From: JACZST01 sp964195155
Lineage (GTDB): Bacteria; Actinomycetota; Acidimicrobiia; Spongiisociales; UBA5794
NCBI GenBank assembly: GCA_964195155.1
Contig: CAXMOP010000005.1
Location: forward strand, 1 to 33,016
DNA length: 33,016 bases
Direction of reading: 5' to 3'
Below, one piece after another: positions 15,154 to 24,149 of this stretch (positions are counted from its first letter, which is position 1; every line of letters starts with the position of its first letter). The notes under the pieces were generated by a model. That model worked only from the letters and a program-made list of their open reading frames with translations. It was not told the DNA's origin and ran no database searches. Both the position numbers and the translations under genes were made by a program.

Positions 15154-16185
15154 ATGAACAACCTTCTGGCCCTCGCCGGTCGGGACATGGCCATCGACCT
15201 CGGAACCGCAAACACCCTGGTGTTCGTGCGCGGTCAGGGCATCGTCCTCAACGAGCCGTCGGTGGTGGCGATCAACACCCAAGACAACCGCCCGCTCGAG
15301 GTTGGGATGGCCGCCAAGCGGATGATCGGCCGTACCCCATCACACATCCAGGCCATTCGCCCGCTGCGCGACGGGGTGATCGCCGATTTCGACATCACCG
15401 AGAAGATGCTGCGGTATTTCATCGACAAGGTGCACACCGGCCGTTTCGCTGCTCGCCCCAGAATCGTGATCTGCGTCCCGTCGGGGATCACCGCCGTCGA
15501 GCGGAGAGCGGTCGAGGAGGCTGCCTATCACGCCGGCGCGCGCAGGGCGTACACAATCGAGGAACCGATGGCGGCTGCGATCGGCGTTGGTCTTCCGGTC
15601 CACGAGCCTACCGGCTCGATGGTCGTCGACATCGGCGGTGGCACCACCGAAGTTGCGGTGATTTCCCTGGGCGGCATCGTCGTGTCCCGCAGCATTCGGA
15701 TCGGCGGGGACGAGATGGATGACGCAATCATCCAATGGGTCAAGAAGGAATACAGCCTGATGCTCGGCGAGCGAACCGCAGAGCAGGTGAAGCTGGCCAT
15801 CGGTTCGGCCTGGCCGTACCCCGACGAGCCTGCTGCCGAGCTGCGGGGCCGGGATCTGGTCACCGGCCTGCCCAAGACGATCGTCCTGTCCAGCCAGGAC
15901 ATACGAGAAGCTATGGAAGAGCCGGTCCAGGCCGTCGTCGACGCCATCAAGTACACACTGGACAAGACGCCGCCGGAGCTTGCGGCCGACATCATGGAAC
16001 GCGGGATCATCCTCGCCGGCGGGGGAGCGCTGCTGCGTGGGATCGATCACCGTCTGGTACACGAGACCGGGATGCCGATCGTGACCGCCGAGCGCCCCCT
16101 GCAAAGCGTGGTCATCGGATCGGGTGCGGTTCTGGAGGAATTTGATGTGCTGGGCAGCGTGCTCCATTCCACCGGCCGCTCCTAG
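15154..16185 (+). CDS. mreB: Rod-shape actin homologue MreB
   Basis: Actin-fold ATPase of 343 residues that polymerises under the membrane and directs the elongation machinery. Phosphate-1 motif DLGTANT is at about 14-20, phosphate-2 VVDIGGGTTEVAV at about 156-168, and the adenosine motif is GIILAGGGALLRG near the C-terminus. CVPSGIT and EEPMAAAIG are family hallmarks. The N-terminus MNNLLALAGRDMAID suggests a short membrane-touching region. It heads the gene run mreB-mreC-mreD-PBP2-rodA. Presence of this set implies a rod or otherwise laterally elongating cell. Confidence 0.97.
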   Translation: MNNLLALAGRDMAIDLGTANTLVFVRGQGIVLNEPSVVAINTQDNRPLEVGMAAKRMIGRTPSHIQAIRPLRDGVIADFDITEKMLRYFIDKVHTGRFAARPRIVICVPSGITAVERRAVEEAAYHAGARRAYTIEEPMAAAIGVGLPVHEPTGSMVVDIGGGTTEVAVISLGGIVVSRSIRIGGDEMDDAIIQWVKKEYSLMLGERTAEQVKLAIGSAWPYPDEPAAELRGRDLVTGLPKTIVLSSQDIREAMEEPVQAVVDAIKYTLDKTPPELAADIMERGIILAGGGALLRGIDHRLVHETGMPIVTAERPLQSVVIGSGAVLEEFDVLGSVLHSTGRS

Positions 16186-16199
16186 GAGGGTGCTGAACA

Positions 16200-16298
16200 A
16201 TGACGAGTGCTACGGGCCGCCGCTCCCTCGCGTGCTGTGGTGACTCGGTTTCTCCGGGACGCGACGGCTCGCCGGAGTATTGCTCACCACCCTCCTAA
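16200..16298 (+). CDS. Possible 32-residue small protein
   Basis: ATG 16200 is preceded by AGGAGGG at about 10 bases, the strongest ribosome binding site of this operon. The product is 32 residues, starting MTSATGRRSLACCGDS and ending PEYCSPPS, with three Cys (a CC pair and one near the end). It fills most of the 125-bp gap between mreB and mreC, whose own start has no clear ribosome binding site. It may be a real small protein or a leader ORF coupling translation to mreC. The GC-rich composition and short length leave it unproven. I know no family for it. Confidence 0.4.
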   Translation: MTSATGRRSLACCGDSVSPGRDGSPEYCSPPS

Positions 16299-16310
16299 CC
16301 CGGTCGGCTG

Positions 16311-17210
16311 ATGCTCCCTACCGGCAGACGGTTCGATCGCGTCACCGCGCTGTTCCTCTCGCTGCTCGCCGCCGGGTTCGTCATTGCGACCTTCGATGTG
16401 CGCACGACCGAGTCCGGGGTCGCCGAAACCCTGCGCGGTGGTACGCAGAGCCTGCTGGCGCCGATGCAGCGCGGGGCGGATCTGGTGATCTCGCCGGTGG
16501 TCGGGTTCTTCGAGGGGGTCTCCAACCTCGCCGGTCTACGCGAGCAGAACGACCGGCTCGAATCCCAGGTCCGTGAGCTCGAGCTGAAGCTCCGCCAAAC
16601 CGAGGCCCTGGAGCGCCAGGTCGAGGAGCTCGAGGCAATCAACGGGCTCACGCCGCCACTCGAGCTCGCGACAGTGTCGGCGAGGGTCTATTCGTCGGGC
16701 GCCTCTTCGTACGATCATGTCCGCTACATCCTCAAGGGCTCCGACGATGGCATCGTGATCGGTCAGGCGGTCGTCGACGAGAGCGGGCTCATTGGCAGGG
16801 TGGACGCCATCACCGCGACGACTGCCCGGGTCAGGTTGCTGACCGATCCCGTTGTCGCTGTTGGTGTCCGGGTCCAGGAGACCAACGAGACCGGGGTGGT
16901 GACCGGCATCGGCGCCGGAACGCTTCGCCTCGACATGTTCAACGCAACCACCGCGGTGACGGAGGGGTCCGTCGTCATCACCGACGGCAGTCGCTTTCCG
17001 CCCGGCATCGTCGTTGGCTATGTCGCGAGGTCGGCGGACGCCCAGGTCGACTTCGTGCTGCGGACCGACGTCGAGCCCGCGGCGCGGTTCTCTCAGCTCG
17101 ACTATGTGAAAGTCGTCGTTGGATGGTCGCCGCTCGACGCCGAGGTCGAACCGGACTCGCCGCTGATTTCACCGCCCGAATTCGTCGACCCCACCTCGGG
17201 CCAGCGGTGA
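16311..17210 (+). CDS. mreC: Cell shape protein MreC
   Basis: Bitopic scaffold protein of 299 residues linking MreB/MreD to PBP2 outside the membrane. One N-terminal membrane segment (about 11-27, VTALFLSLLAAGFVIAT) is followed by a coiled coil (about 70-112, NDRLESQVRELELKLRQTE) and the MreC beta-barrel pair (about 118-275) with DHVRYILKGSDDGI and GLIGRVDAI. The Pro-rich tail ends PTSGQR. Its stop overlaps the mreD GTG start. Start ATG 16311 lacks a good ribosome binding site, consistent with coupling to a small upstream ORF. Confidence 0.93.
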   Translation: MLPTGRRFDRVTALFLSLLAAGFVIATFDVRTTESGVAETLRGGTQSLLAPMQRGADLVISPVVGFFEGVSNLAGLREQNDRLESQVRELELKLRQTEALERQVEELEAINGLTPPLELATVSARVYSSGASSYDHVRYILKGSDDGIVIGQAVVDESGLIGRVDAITATTARVRLLTDPVVAVGVRVQETNETGVVTGIGAGTLRLDMFNATTAVTEGSVVITDGSRFPPGIVVGYVARSADAQVDFVLRTDVEPAARFSQLDYVKVVVGWSPLDAEVEPDSPLISPPEFVDPTSGQR

Positions 17211-17713
17211 GGCGCTATCGCAACACCCTGATCGCCCTCGGATTGGTGTTGGTCTCGCTCGTGCTCCAGACCACATTGTTCAATCAAGTGCGCCCGTTCG
17301 CGGTGGCTCCAAGCATCGTGCTGCTCACCGTCATTGCCTGTGCCCGCTACCTCGAGCCCGAGTCTGCGCTGATGGTGGGATTCACCGCCGGTTTCCTCAC
17401 CGACCTCGTCGGCGGCTCTTCGCTCGGGCTGTGGGCCATCACGATGACGGTCGTCGCCTATGCGACCGTGAAGCTGCGCCACCGCGAGGTCGACGGGATC
17501 CTCATCGTCGCCGCTGGCATCTTTGGCCTCACCGTGGCCGGCCAGTTGCTCTTTGCCATCGTCAGCACGCTGTTCGGCCACAGCACGATCAACCAACCAG
17601 ACCTGTGGAAGCACTTGCTGATCCCCGCAGTGTGGAACGTGCTATTGGCAGCACCGATCTTCTGGCTTTCCTCGGTGACCATGCGACGCGGTGAGCGGGG
17701 GTGGGCGACATGA
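17207..17713 (+). CDS. mreD: Rod-shape membrane protein MreD
   Basis: Polytopic membrane protein of 168 residues with about five hydrophobic segments: LIALGLVLVSLVLQTTLF, VAPSIVLLTVIACARYL, LMVGFTAGFLTDLVGG, LWAITMTVVAYATV and a later pair. The TDLVGGSSLGLWA phrase is typical of MreD. GTG 17207 overlaps the mreC stop (GTGA), giving the expected short N-terminus VRRYRNTL. Its stop overlaps the PBP2 ATG by 4 bases. It belongs to the elongasome with MreC, RodA and PBP2. Confidence 0.9.
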   Translation: MRRYRNTLIALGLVLVSLVLQTTLFNQVRPFAVAPSIVLLTVIACARYLEPESALMVGFTAGFLTDLVGGSSLGLWAITMTVVAYATVKLRHREVDGILIVAAGIFGLTVAGQLLFAIVSTLFGHSTINQPDLWKHLLIPAVWNVLLAAPIFWLSSVTMRRGERGWAT

Positions 17714-20214
17714 ACGCCTCGTGGCGCATCGTGATGGTCGGGGGGATCCTGGCCGCAATGCTCGGCCTGCTCGGGCTCAAGCTGTGGACGCTACAAATCA
17801 CCGGAGTGGCCGAATATCAAGCGAAGGCCGAAAGCAATCAGGTCCGCCTGGTCAACACACCGGCGCCGCGGGGCGACATCTACGACCGCAACGGCGTCCT
17901 GCTCGCCGGAACCCGCCCTTCGCTCGCGGTGGTCGTCGACATGGCGCTGGTGACCGATGACAGCGTCGACCTGCTGGCGACGAACCTCGCGGCGTTCCTC
18001 GACGAGCCGGCCACCTCACTGCTCGATACCTTCGCCACCGCCAACAGCGGCGCCCAGCTCATCCTGGCAACGGACCTGTCCGAGCAGCGGGCGCTGGTGC
18101 TGATGGAACACCGTGAGGACTTCCCGGGGGTCGGGGTGATTCCGCAGCCGGTCCGCGAGTACCCCGGGGACGATCTTGCCGCACATGTGCTCGGATACAT
18201 CGGGCGGCCCTCGGCAGAAGATCTCGAGCGCTCGGACGTGAAGGGCAATGACGTCGTTGGCAAGGCCGGCGTCGAGCGGTACTACGACGAGAAACTCCGC
18301 GGCACCGAGGGAGTGGTGAAGTACCGGGTGGACGCCGACCGGACCGTGCTGAGCAAGGCAGGTGAACAGGCACCCCAACCGGGAAGCAATCTTTATCTGA
18401 CGATCGATGCCGATGTTCAGGCCCAGGTCCAGGCGTCGCTGCGCGAGGGCCTGGAGTTGGCACGCCGGCTCGAGATGGAGGAACGCGTCAAGGGGCTCGA
18501 ACTGCAGGATGCCCCGAGCAGGATGGCCCTCGCCAGGGAGGAAGCGATCGCCGATATTCGCGAGACCGCCGCCCGGGTGGCGGAGGTCGCCGATGACGAG
18601 GAGGCGCCGCCCGGGTCGGAGGCCGCGGCACTCGCCGAGTTGGAGTCGCTTCCCAATCCCGACGAGCTCGAAGAGGGCGACGTGCTCGGGGCGCTCTACG
18701 ACGGGTTACCCCTCGACTCCAGCGGCGTGTGCGTCCCGGTGCAGCGTGTCACGCTTCTAATAGGCGAGCGCTCTCAGCTGAGCGGGAGAATGGGGCGCTC
18801 GACCCGGGTAGTCAGTGTGAACGAAGGCAGAGCCGACGAGCGCTCCGTGGTCCTGGTCGTCGACGGGGAGCGCTTTGTCGCAGGCGAGGGTGACCGTTTC
18901 GCTACGACGCTTCGCGTCGTCAGCCTCGAACCGGACCGTGTGGTTCTGAACCATTCGGACCGGTACTGCCCGGTTCGGGCGGTGTCGGTGGTCCAGGATC
19001 CCCGCGATGGCTCGATTCTCGCGATGGCGTCCTACCCCACGTACGACCCGACGGCTTTTGTCAGCGGGCTGACCTCGGAGGAGTGGCAGACGCTCGGCAC
19101 GGCAAACGCATTCACCAACTTCGCCGTCCAGGGACTCTATGCCCCGGCGTCGACGTTCAAGGTCGTCGCCTACATGCTGGCCATGGAGGAGGGGATTTAC
19201 CCCCTTGACCGTCCGACCGGTGACCGGGTTCTCGGGGAAGACCAGCCGGTTGACGAAGAGGGCATCGAGTTTGGAGGAGAGCAACCGCCGATCGAAACGC
19301 TGAGCCCGCTGGTGAGCGACACCGACCTGTACGCCTGTACGGGCTCGCTTCGCTTCGAGTTCAACGACGGTTCGTCTCAGGTATATCGGGACTGGAAGCG
19401 GGCAGGACACGGTCGGCTCGACCTCCACGGCGCCCTGCAGGCCTCATGCGACCTGTACTTCTGGGAGATCGCCCTTCGCGTTTGGAACGAGCGGGCAGAC
19501 GACACCGGCATCAACGACGAGAATCTCTGGCAAGAGTGGGCGCGCAGCTTCGGATTCGGGACGGCGAGCGGTGTTGACCTTCCATTCGAACAGCAGGGGC
19601 TGATTCCCGACCGTGCCTGGTTCCGTGAGGAGCAGCGGGCCGGGACCGGTCGTGTCCGCTCCACCGGCCCCTGGGTGGGCGGCGATCTCATGAACGCGGT
19701 CGTCGGACAGGGAGCGGTGCTGGTGACACCACTGCAGCTGGCAAACGGCTTCTCGACGATGGTGAACGGCGGCACCTTGTGGCAGCCGCGAGTCGTCGAT
19801 CGCATCACCGACCAGAACGGGACGGTCATCGAGGGTGGCGAGCCGATCCCCCTCGGCTCCGTCGAACTGGATTCGGCGACCATTACCGCGTTCCGCAGCG
19901 ATCTTCAGCAGGTGGTCAGCGGGCCGCGAGGGACCGCCCGTGGTGCCTTCGCCGAGTTCGGTGAAGGTTTGAATCTCGTCGGCGGAAAGACCGGGACCGC
20001 CGAGATCATCAAGAGCGACAACGAGTTCAGCGAGGTAGACACCGCCTGGTTCGTCGGGGTGGCGCCCGTGTTCAATCCGAACTACGTGGTCTCGGTCGTG
20101 GTCGAGCGGGGGGGCTCCGGGGGGAGGATCGCAGCACCGATCGCCAGGCAGATTCTTCAGCATCTCCTTGGTGAAACAGTTACGGCACTGAGTGAAGGAG
20201 AAGAGGCGGATTGA
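17710..20214 (+). CDS. mrdA: Penicillin-binding protein 2 with large insertion
   Basis: Class B transpeptidase that crosslinks peptidoglycan with RodA. An N-terminal membrane anchor (about 5-28) is followed by the pedestal with PAPRGDIYDRNG and GRPSAEDLE. Catalytic motifs are S481TFK, SCD at 579-581 (as in other PBP2) and KTGT at 760-763. At 834 residues it is longer than the usual 600-700. The extra length lies between LYLTIDADVQAQ (about 226) and SVVQDPRDGSILAMASYP (about 424), normally only a few tens of residues apart. It holds a charged helical part (RRLEMEERVKGLEL, Glu/Ala-rich) and a beta-rich part with two Cys (SSGVCVPVQ, DRYCPVR). The ATG overlaps the mreD stop; GTG 17701 is an alternative. 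Confidence 0.93.
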   Translation: MNASWRIVMVGGILAAMLGLLGLKLWTLQITGVAEYQAKAESNQVRLVNTPAPRGDIYDRNGVLLAGTRPSLAVVVDMALVTDDSVDLLATNLAAFLDEPATSLLDTFATANSGAQLILATDLSEQRALVLMEHREDFPGVGVIPQPVREYPGDDLAAHVLGYIGRPSAEDLERSDVKGNDVVGKAGVERYYDEKLRGTEGVVKYRVDADRTVLSKAGEQAPQPGSNLYLTIDADVQAQVQASLREGLELARRLEMEERVKGLELQDAPSRMALAREEAIADIRETAARVAEVADDEEAPPGSEAAALAELESLPNPDELEEGDVLGALYDGLPLDSSGVCVPVQRVTLLIGERSQLSGRMGRSTRVVSVNEGRADERSVVLVVDGERFVAGEGDRFATTLRVVSLEPDRVVLNHSDRYCPVRAVSVVQDPRDGSILAMASYPTYDPTAFVSGLTSEEWQTLGTANAFTNFAVQGLYAPASTFKVVAYMLAMEEGIYPLDRPTGDRVLGEDQPVDEEGIEFGGEQPPIETLSPLVSDTDLYACTGSLRFEFNDGSSQVYRDWKRAGHGRLDLHGALQASCDLYFWEIALRVWNERADDTGINDENLWQEWARSFGFGTASGVDLPFEQQGLIPDRAWFREEQRAGTGRVRSTGPWVGGDLMNAVVGQGAVLVTPLQLANGFSTMVNGGTLWQPRVVDRITDQNGTVIEGGEPIPLGSVELDSATITAFRSDLQQVVSGPRGTARGAFAEFGEGLNLVGGKTGTAEIIKSDNEFSEVDTAWFVGVAPVFNPNYVVSVVVERGGSGGRIAAPIARQILQHLLGETVTALSEGEEAD

Positions 20215-21380
20215 GCCTTCTCGACGAACCTTCTAAGCCCGTCACCTTGCTCCAACGCGAGCGGGCGATGCGCCCCGACCTGGCCCTGGTGGCCTCCTAT
20301 ATCGCGCTTTCCATCCTCGGGCTCCTCATGGTGTACACGGCTTCGATCTCGCGGCTCGAGGAAGCAGGCATCAGCCCCACCCGCGACCTCGAGCGGCAGG
20401 GGGCCTTCGTCGTTGCCGGATTTATCGCTTTTGGTTTGATGTCGGCAGTCGACCTTCGATTCCTGCAACGGTGGGTGCCGGCGATCTACGGGGCGAACCT
20501 GGTTGCCTTGGTTGCCGTGCTCACACCGCTTGGGGACAAGGTGCGCGGCGTGCAACGATGGATCGATATCGGGCCGCTGCAGTTTCAACCGGCCGAGCTG
20601 GCCAAGGTCGCGGTCATCCTTGCCGTTGCCGCCTTGCTGGCGGTCGCCCCGCGGCCCATCACGTGGATCAGCGTCGCCAGGGTCGTGCTGGTGGTTTCGG
20701 TTCCGGCGATGCTCATTTTCCTCCAGCCCGACCTCGGCACGATGCTCGCGTTTGGTGTCATCGCGATGGTGGTGATGTTCGTCGCCGGCTCTTCGTGGCG
20801 GCAGATGGCGGCGCTGATCATCACCGCTGCGGTCGTAGCAGTGGCGCTGTTCCAGGTCGGTGCCATCAAGGAGTACCAGATCTCACGCTTGACGGCTTTC
20901 CTCGACGCCGGCAGCGTTGACGCCAACGCCCAGTACAACCTGCAGCAGAGCGAGATCGCCATCGGCACCGGTGGATTCCTCGGCAAGGGTCTCTTCAACG
21001 GGACGCAGACGAACCTCGGCTTCGTGCCGGAGCAATCAAGCGACTTCATATTTACCGCGGTGGGGGAGCAGCTCGGCTTCTTCGGCGCCATGGTTGTGCT
21101 GGTGTTGTTTGCGGTGTTGCTGTGGAGAGTCCTCAACGCATCGCTCAACGCCCGGGATCGCTTCGGACAGCTCGTCGCCGTCGGCGCGGCAGCATTGATC
21201 ACCTTCCATGTCTTCGTCAACGTCGGCATGACGGTCGGGGTCATGCCGATCACCGGACTGCCGCTTCCGTTCATGTCGGCGGGAGGCACCGCGTTCGTCG
21301 CGATGAGCATCGCCCTCGGCATGGCACACTCCGTCTGGCTGCGGCGCTCACCGGTGCCCGGGGAACGCACCGTCGACTGA
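20211..21380 (+). CDS. rodA: SEDS peptidoglycan glycosyltransferase RodA
   Basis: Integral membrane enzyme of 389 residues polymerising lipid II during elongation, partner of PBP2. About ten membrane segments are seen. Signatures are VQRWIDIGPLQFQPAELAK, IFLQPDLGTMLAF with the catalytic-region Asp, YQISRLTAFLD and ITGLPLPFMSAGGT. TTG 20211 overlaps the PBP2 stop and has GAAGGAG 15-20 bases upstream, so translation is coupled. The substitution SAGGT for the more common SYGGS is mild. It is the last gene of the mre run. Confidence 0.94.
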   Translation: MSLLDEPSKPVTLLQRERAMRPDLALVASYIALSILGLLMVYTASISRLEEAGISPTRDLERQGAFVVAGFIAFGLMSAVDLRFLQRWVPAIYGANLVALVAVLTPLGDKVRGVQRWIDIGPLQFQPAELAKVAVILAVAALLAVAPRPITWISVARVVLVVSVPAMLIFLQPDLGTMLAFGVIAMVVMFVAGSSWRQMAALIITAAVVAVALFQVGAIKEYQISRLTAFLDAGSVDANAQYNLQQSEIAIGTGGFLGKGLFNGTQTNLGFVPEQSSDFIFTAVGEQLGFFGAMVVLVLFAVLLWRVLNASLNARDRFGQLVAVGAAALITFHVFVNVGMTVGVMPITGLPLPFMSAGGTAFVAMSIALGMAHSVWLRRSPVPGERTVD

Positions 21381-21612
21381 GGTCGGCGAGCCGGACTCTC
21401 TGCAGTGGCGGCGGATTCGCCTGGCAGCGCGTTGCGAAGGGGGGTTCAAAGGGGTCGCGATCCGCCACAACCCCGCACCTGGCCATCGGCCCATCGCGCC
21501 CACGGCGCCGCATGGTGTGGGTGGCTCCGGGGCGCTTTAGTTCGAGGGTTACATTTGGGGCCGACCGGTCTTATGAGCTCGGAGCCATGTGGCTCGCCAA
21601 CGGGAGGGTGTT

Positions 21613-23031
21613 ATGCCTGAGCAGGTGGATGTTGTGGTGTTGGGCGTTGGTACGGGAGGCGAGGATTTGGCGTTGTGCCTGGCCGACGCAGGACTGAACG
21701 TCGTCGGCATCGAAGGATCCCTTCTCGGTGGTGAGTGTCCGTATTGGGCTTGCATCCCGTCCAAGATGATGATCCGAGCCGCAAATATGCTTCAGGAGGC
21801 TCGTCGCATCGACGGCGTGGCCGGCCATGCCGAGGTGACGCCGGATTGGGCGCCGATCGCTGCCCGGATTCGGGCGGAGGCCACCGGCGACTGGGATGAC
21901 AGCATCGCCGTGGCCCGATTCGAGGGAAAGGGCGGCCGGTTCGTGCACGGTCGTGGGAGGCTCGTCGATCCCAGGACGGTGGCCGTGGGCGATGAGACCT
22001 TCACCGCAACCCGGGGTATCGTGATTGCAACCGGGTCCAGACCGTTCATCCCGCCGATCCCGGGCCTTGCCGACGTCGACTATTGGACCACCCACGACGC
22101 CATCGCGGTCGAGCGGTTGCCCGAGTCGCTGATCATTCTCGGTGGGGGAGCGGTTGGCTGTGAATTGGGCCAGGTGTTCTCCCGATTCGGTGTCGCCGTC
22201 TCCATCGTCGAAGGGCGCGATCGCTTGCTGGGGCTGGAGGAGCCGGAAGCGTCCGCGGTCATCGAATCGGTGTTCGAAGCCGAGGGCATCTCGCTGCATC
22301 TCGGGAGCCGCGTCGAACGCGTCGAGACTCGCGACGAAGGGGTGCTGGTGACGATGGACGACGGGACGGAAGTCACCGCCAACCGGCTGCTGATAGCCAC
22401 CGGCCGGGTCGTTGACCTCAGTGACCTCGGCCTCGAAGCCGCGGGGCTCGACCCCTCGTCCCGGTTCATCGAGGTCGACGATCGCCTGCGCGCGGCCGAC
22501 GGCATCTGGGCGATCGGTGACGTGACGGGAAAGGCGATGTTCACCCATGTCGCCCTGTACCAAGGCTCGATCGTGGCCGCAGATGTTCTCGGCCTCGAGC
22601 CCGCTCCGGCCGACTACTCGGCGCTGCCGCGGGTGACGTTCACCGATCCCGAGCTCGGCTCGGTCGGCATGACCGAACAGGAGGCGCGAGAGGCCGGCAT
22701 CGACGTGGCGGTCAGCGTCAAACAAGTACCGGCGACATTCCGTGGCTGGATCCATGGCCCCGGCGCCGAAGGCATCATCAAACTGATCGCAGATAGAAGT
22801 GACGGCACACTCGTCGGAGCCACCTCTATGGGGCCTCACGGCGGAGAGGTGCTGAGCATGTTGACCACGGCCATCCACGCCAAGGTGCCGCTGGCGACGC
22901 TTCAGCGCATGATCTACCCCTATCCAACATTCTCCGGAGGAGTGGGCGAGACCTTGGGCGCGTACGCCAGGGGGATCGGCACGGTCATCGACCCCGATGC
23001 CGCACGCGAGGTCTTCGATCTGGCGGGCTAG
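21613..23031 (+). CDS. Class I pyridine nucleotide-disulfide oxidoreductase
   Basis: FAD- and NAD(P)H-binding protein of 472 residues in the lipoamide dehydrogenase/mercuric reductase group. The FAD motif is GVGTGG (11-16). The redox-active pair is C42-PYWA-C47 in GGECPYWACIPSK, and the NAD-binding motif is LGGGAVGCELG (about 178-188). The second FAD motif is GIWAIGDVTG. The dimerisation domain ends YPYPTFSGGVGE, where lipoamide dehydrogenases and glutathione reductases carry a catalytic HPTxxE. Here His and Glu are absent, so it is unlikely to be E3. The substrate is unknown; a quinone, flavin or low-molecular-weight disulfide are possibilities. ATG 21613 is preceded by GGGAGGG. It stands alone between rodA and the DUF2255 gene. 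Confidence 0.88.
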   Translation: MPEQVDVVVLGVGTGGEDLALCLADAGLNVVGIEGSLLGGECPYWACIPSKMMIRAANMLQEARRIDGVAGHAEVTPDWAPIAARIRAEATGDWDDSIAVARFEGKGGRFVHGRGRLVDPRTVAVGDETFTATRGIVIATGSRPFIPPIPGLADVDYWTTHDAIAVERLPESLIILGGGAVGCELGQVFSRFGVAVSIVEGRDRLLGLEEPEASAVIESVFEAEGISLHLGSRVERVETRDEGVLVTMDDGTEVTANRLLIATGRVVDLSDLGLEAAGLDPSSRFIEVDDRLRAADGIWAIGDVTGKAMFTHVALYQGSIVAADVLGLEPAPADYSALPRVTFTDPELGSVGMTEQEAREAGIDVAVSVKQVPATFRGWIHGPGAEGIIKLIADRSDGTLVGATSMGPHGGEVLSMLTTAIHAKVPLATLQRMIYPYPTFSGGVGETLGAYARGIGTVIDPDAAREVFDLAG

Positions 23032-23125
23032 ACCCGATACCGATCACCCAAAGCTCGCCCCAAAGCCGGCCGTCTCGGCGACCATGGGCTCGCGCAGTGG
23101 ATCGTCTTCGTTACTGTTCCGATCT

Positions 23126-23488
23126 GTGTTCACCGATGAGGAGCTCGAGCTGATCGACCGCACCATGGAGGTGTCGATCGAGACGCGCTCGGGTGATCGC
23201 GTTTATCGCACCGTGATCTGGGTCGTGGTCGACGGCGAGATCGTCTATGTGCGGTCGGTCAGAGGTGATTCGGGTCGCTGGTACCAACGGACCCTGGCCG
23301 ACCCCGACGTGACGCTCGATCTGGGAGACGTGCGAATCGCCGCCCGAACGATTCCTGCCGTCGATGACGAGTCGGTGGCGGCCGCCTCCGACGGATTCCG
23401 TCGTAAGTACCCCAAGAGTGGCTCGCTCGACGCGATGGTCCTCCCCGAAGTGCTCGACACGACCCTGCGGCTCGCGCCGATCCGCTGA
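23126..23488 (+). CDS. DUF2255-type protein
   Basis: Protein of 120 residues similar to the DUF2255 family, a split-barrel fold related to FMN-binding nitroreductase or pyridoxamine-oxidase-like proteins. Typical phrases are FTDEELELID at the start, YRTVIWVVVDGEIVYVRSVRG, and WYQRTLADPDV, ending RRKYPKS and a hydrophobic tail. Function is unknown. GTG 23126 matches the family N-terminus; ATG 23083 in the same frame gives 14 more residues of low-complexity sequence. TACTGT at 23112-23117 lies at the distance expected of a -10 box for a leaderless message beginning at the GTG. Confidence 0.75.
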   Translation: MFTDEELELIDRTMEVSIETRSGDRVYRTVIWVVVDGEIVYVRSVRGDSGRWYQRTLADPDVTLDLGDVRIAARTIPAVDDESVAAASDGFRRKYPKSGSLDAMVLPEVLDTTLRLAPIR

Positions 23489-23546
23489 CCCGGTGCGATC
23501 GTCATTCGGGCGAATCGGAGACTTCGTTCTACTACGCTCGCATTCC

Positions 23547-24137
23547 ATGCATCGACGCACGGAAGAGGGCTGGCTGGAGGTCATCGCTGGCCCTATGTTC
23601 TCGGGGAAGAGCGAGGAGCTGATCCGCCGGGTCACCCGGTACGAACTCGCCAGAATCCCCGTCCAAACCTTCAAACCGGCGATCGACGACCGCTACGCCG
23701 ACACCGAGGTGGTCTCGCACTCCCAGCTCCGGACCGCCGCCATCCCCGTCGCCGACTCCGATGAACTGCTCCGTACCGTCCAGGATCGAACCGTGGTCAT
23801 CGGCATCGACGAGGGGCAATTCTTCGACGATGGCCTGGTGGACGTGGCCACGATGCTCGCCGGCGCCGGCAAACAGCTGATCGTTGCCGGGCTCGACACC
23901 GACTACCTCGGCCGCCCGTTCGAGCCGATCCCGTCGCTGATGCTGGTTGCCGAATACGTCACCAAGACCCTGGCGGTTTGCCATCGGTGCGGAGGCCCCG
24001 GGATGTTTACCCAGCGGGTGATCAACTCCGACGAGCTGGTCGTGCTCGGCGCCACCGACGCGTATGAGGCCCGCTGTCGCCGTTGTTACGACCCGACCGA
24101 AGCCGAGCAGCCCAAGCTCGAGGCAGTAGCAGAGTAG
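23547..24137 (+). CDS. tdk: Thymidine kinase (type II)
   Basis: Salvage enzyme phosphorylating thymidine with ATP; 196 residues. The P-loop is GPMFSGKS at 15-22. The catalytic Glu is E89 in IGIDEGQFF, and the lasso/zinc region has CHRC and CRRC with MFTQRV and substrate-binding YEARC between. ATG 23547 gives the short N-terminus MHRRTEEGWLEVIAG. There is no clear ribosome binding site; TACTAC about 12 bases upstream may be a -10 box of a near-leaderless message. The gene is followed by hairpin repeats. Confidence 0.95.
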   Translation: MHRRTEEGWLEVIAGPMFSGKSEELIRRVTRYELARIPVQTFKPAIDDRYADTEVVSHSQLRTAAIPVADSDELLRTVQDRTVVIGIDEGQFFDDGLVDVATMLAGAGKQLIVAGLDTDYLGRPFEPIPSLMLVAEYVTKTLAVCHRCGGPGMFTQRVINSDELVVLGATDAYEARCRRCYDPTEAEQPKLEAVAE

Positions 24138-24149
24138 GCCGCAGTCTTG

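Noticed and set aside
16280..16576. Alternative frame over the mreC start
   Set aside because: Arg-rich shadow; mreC frame has membrane segment and coiled coil.
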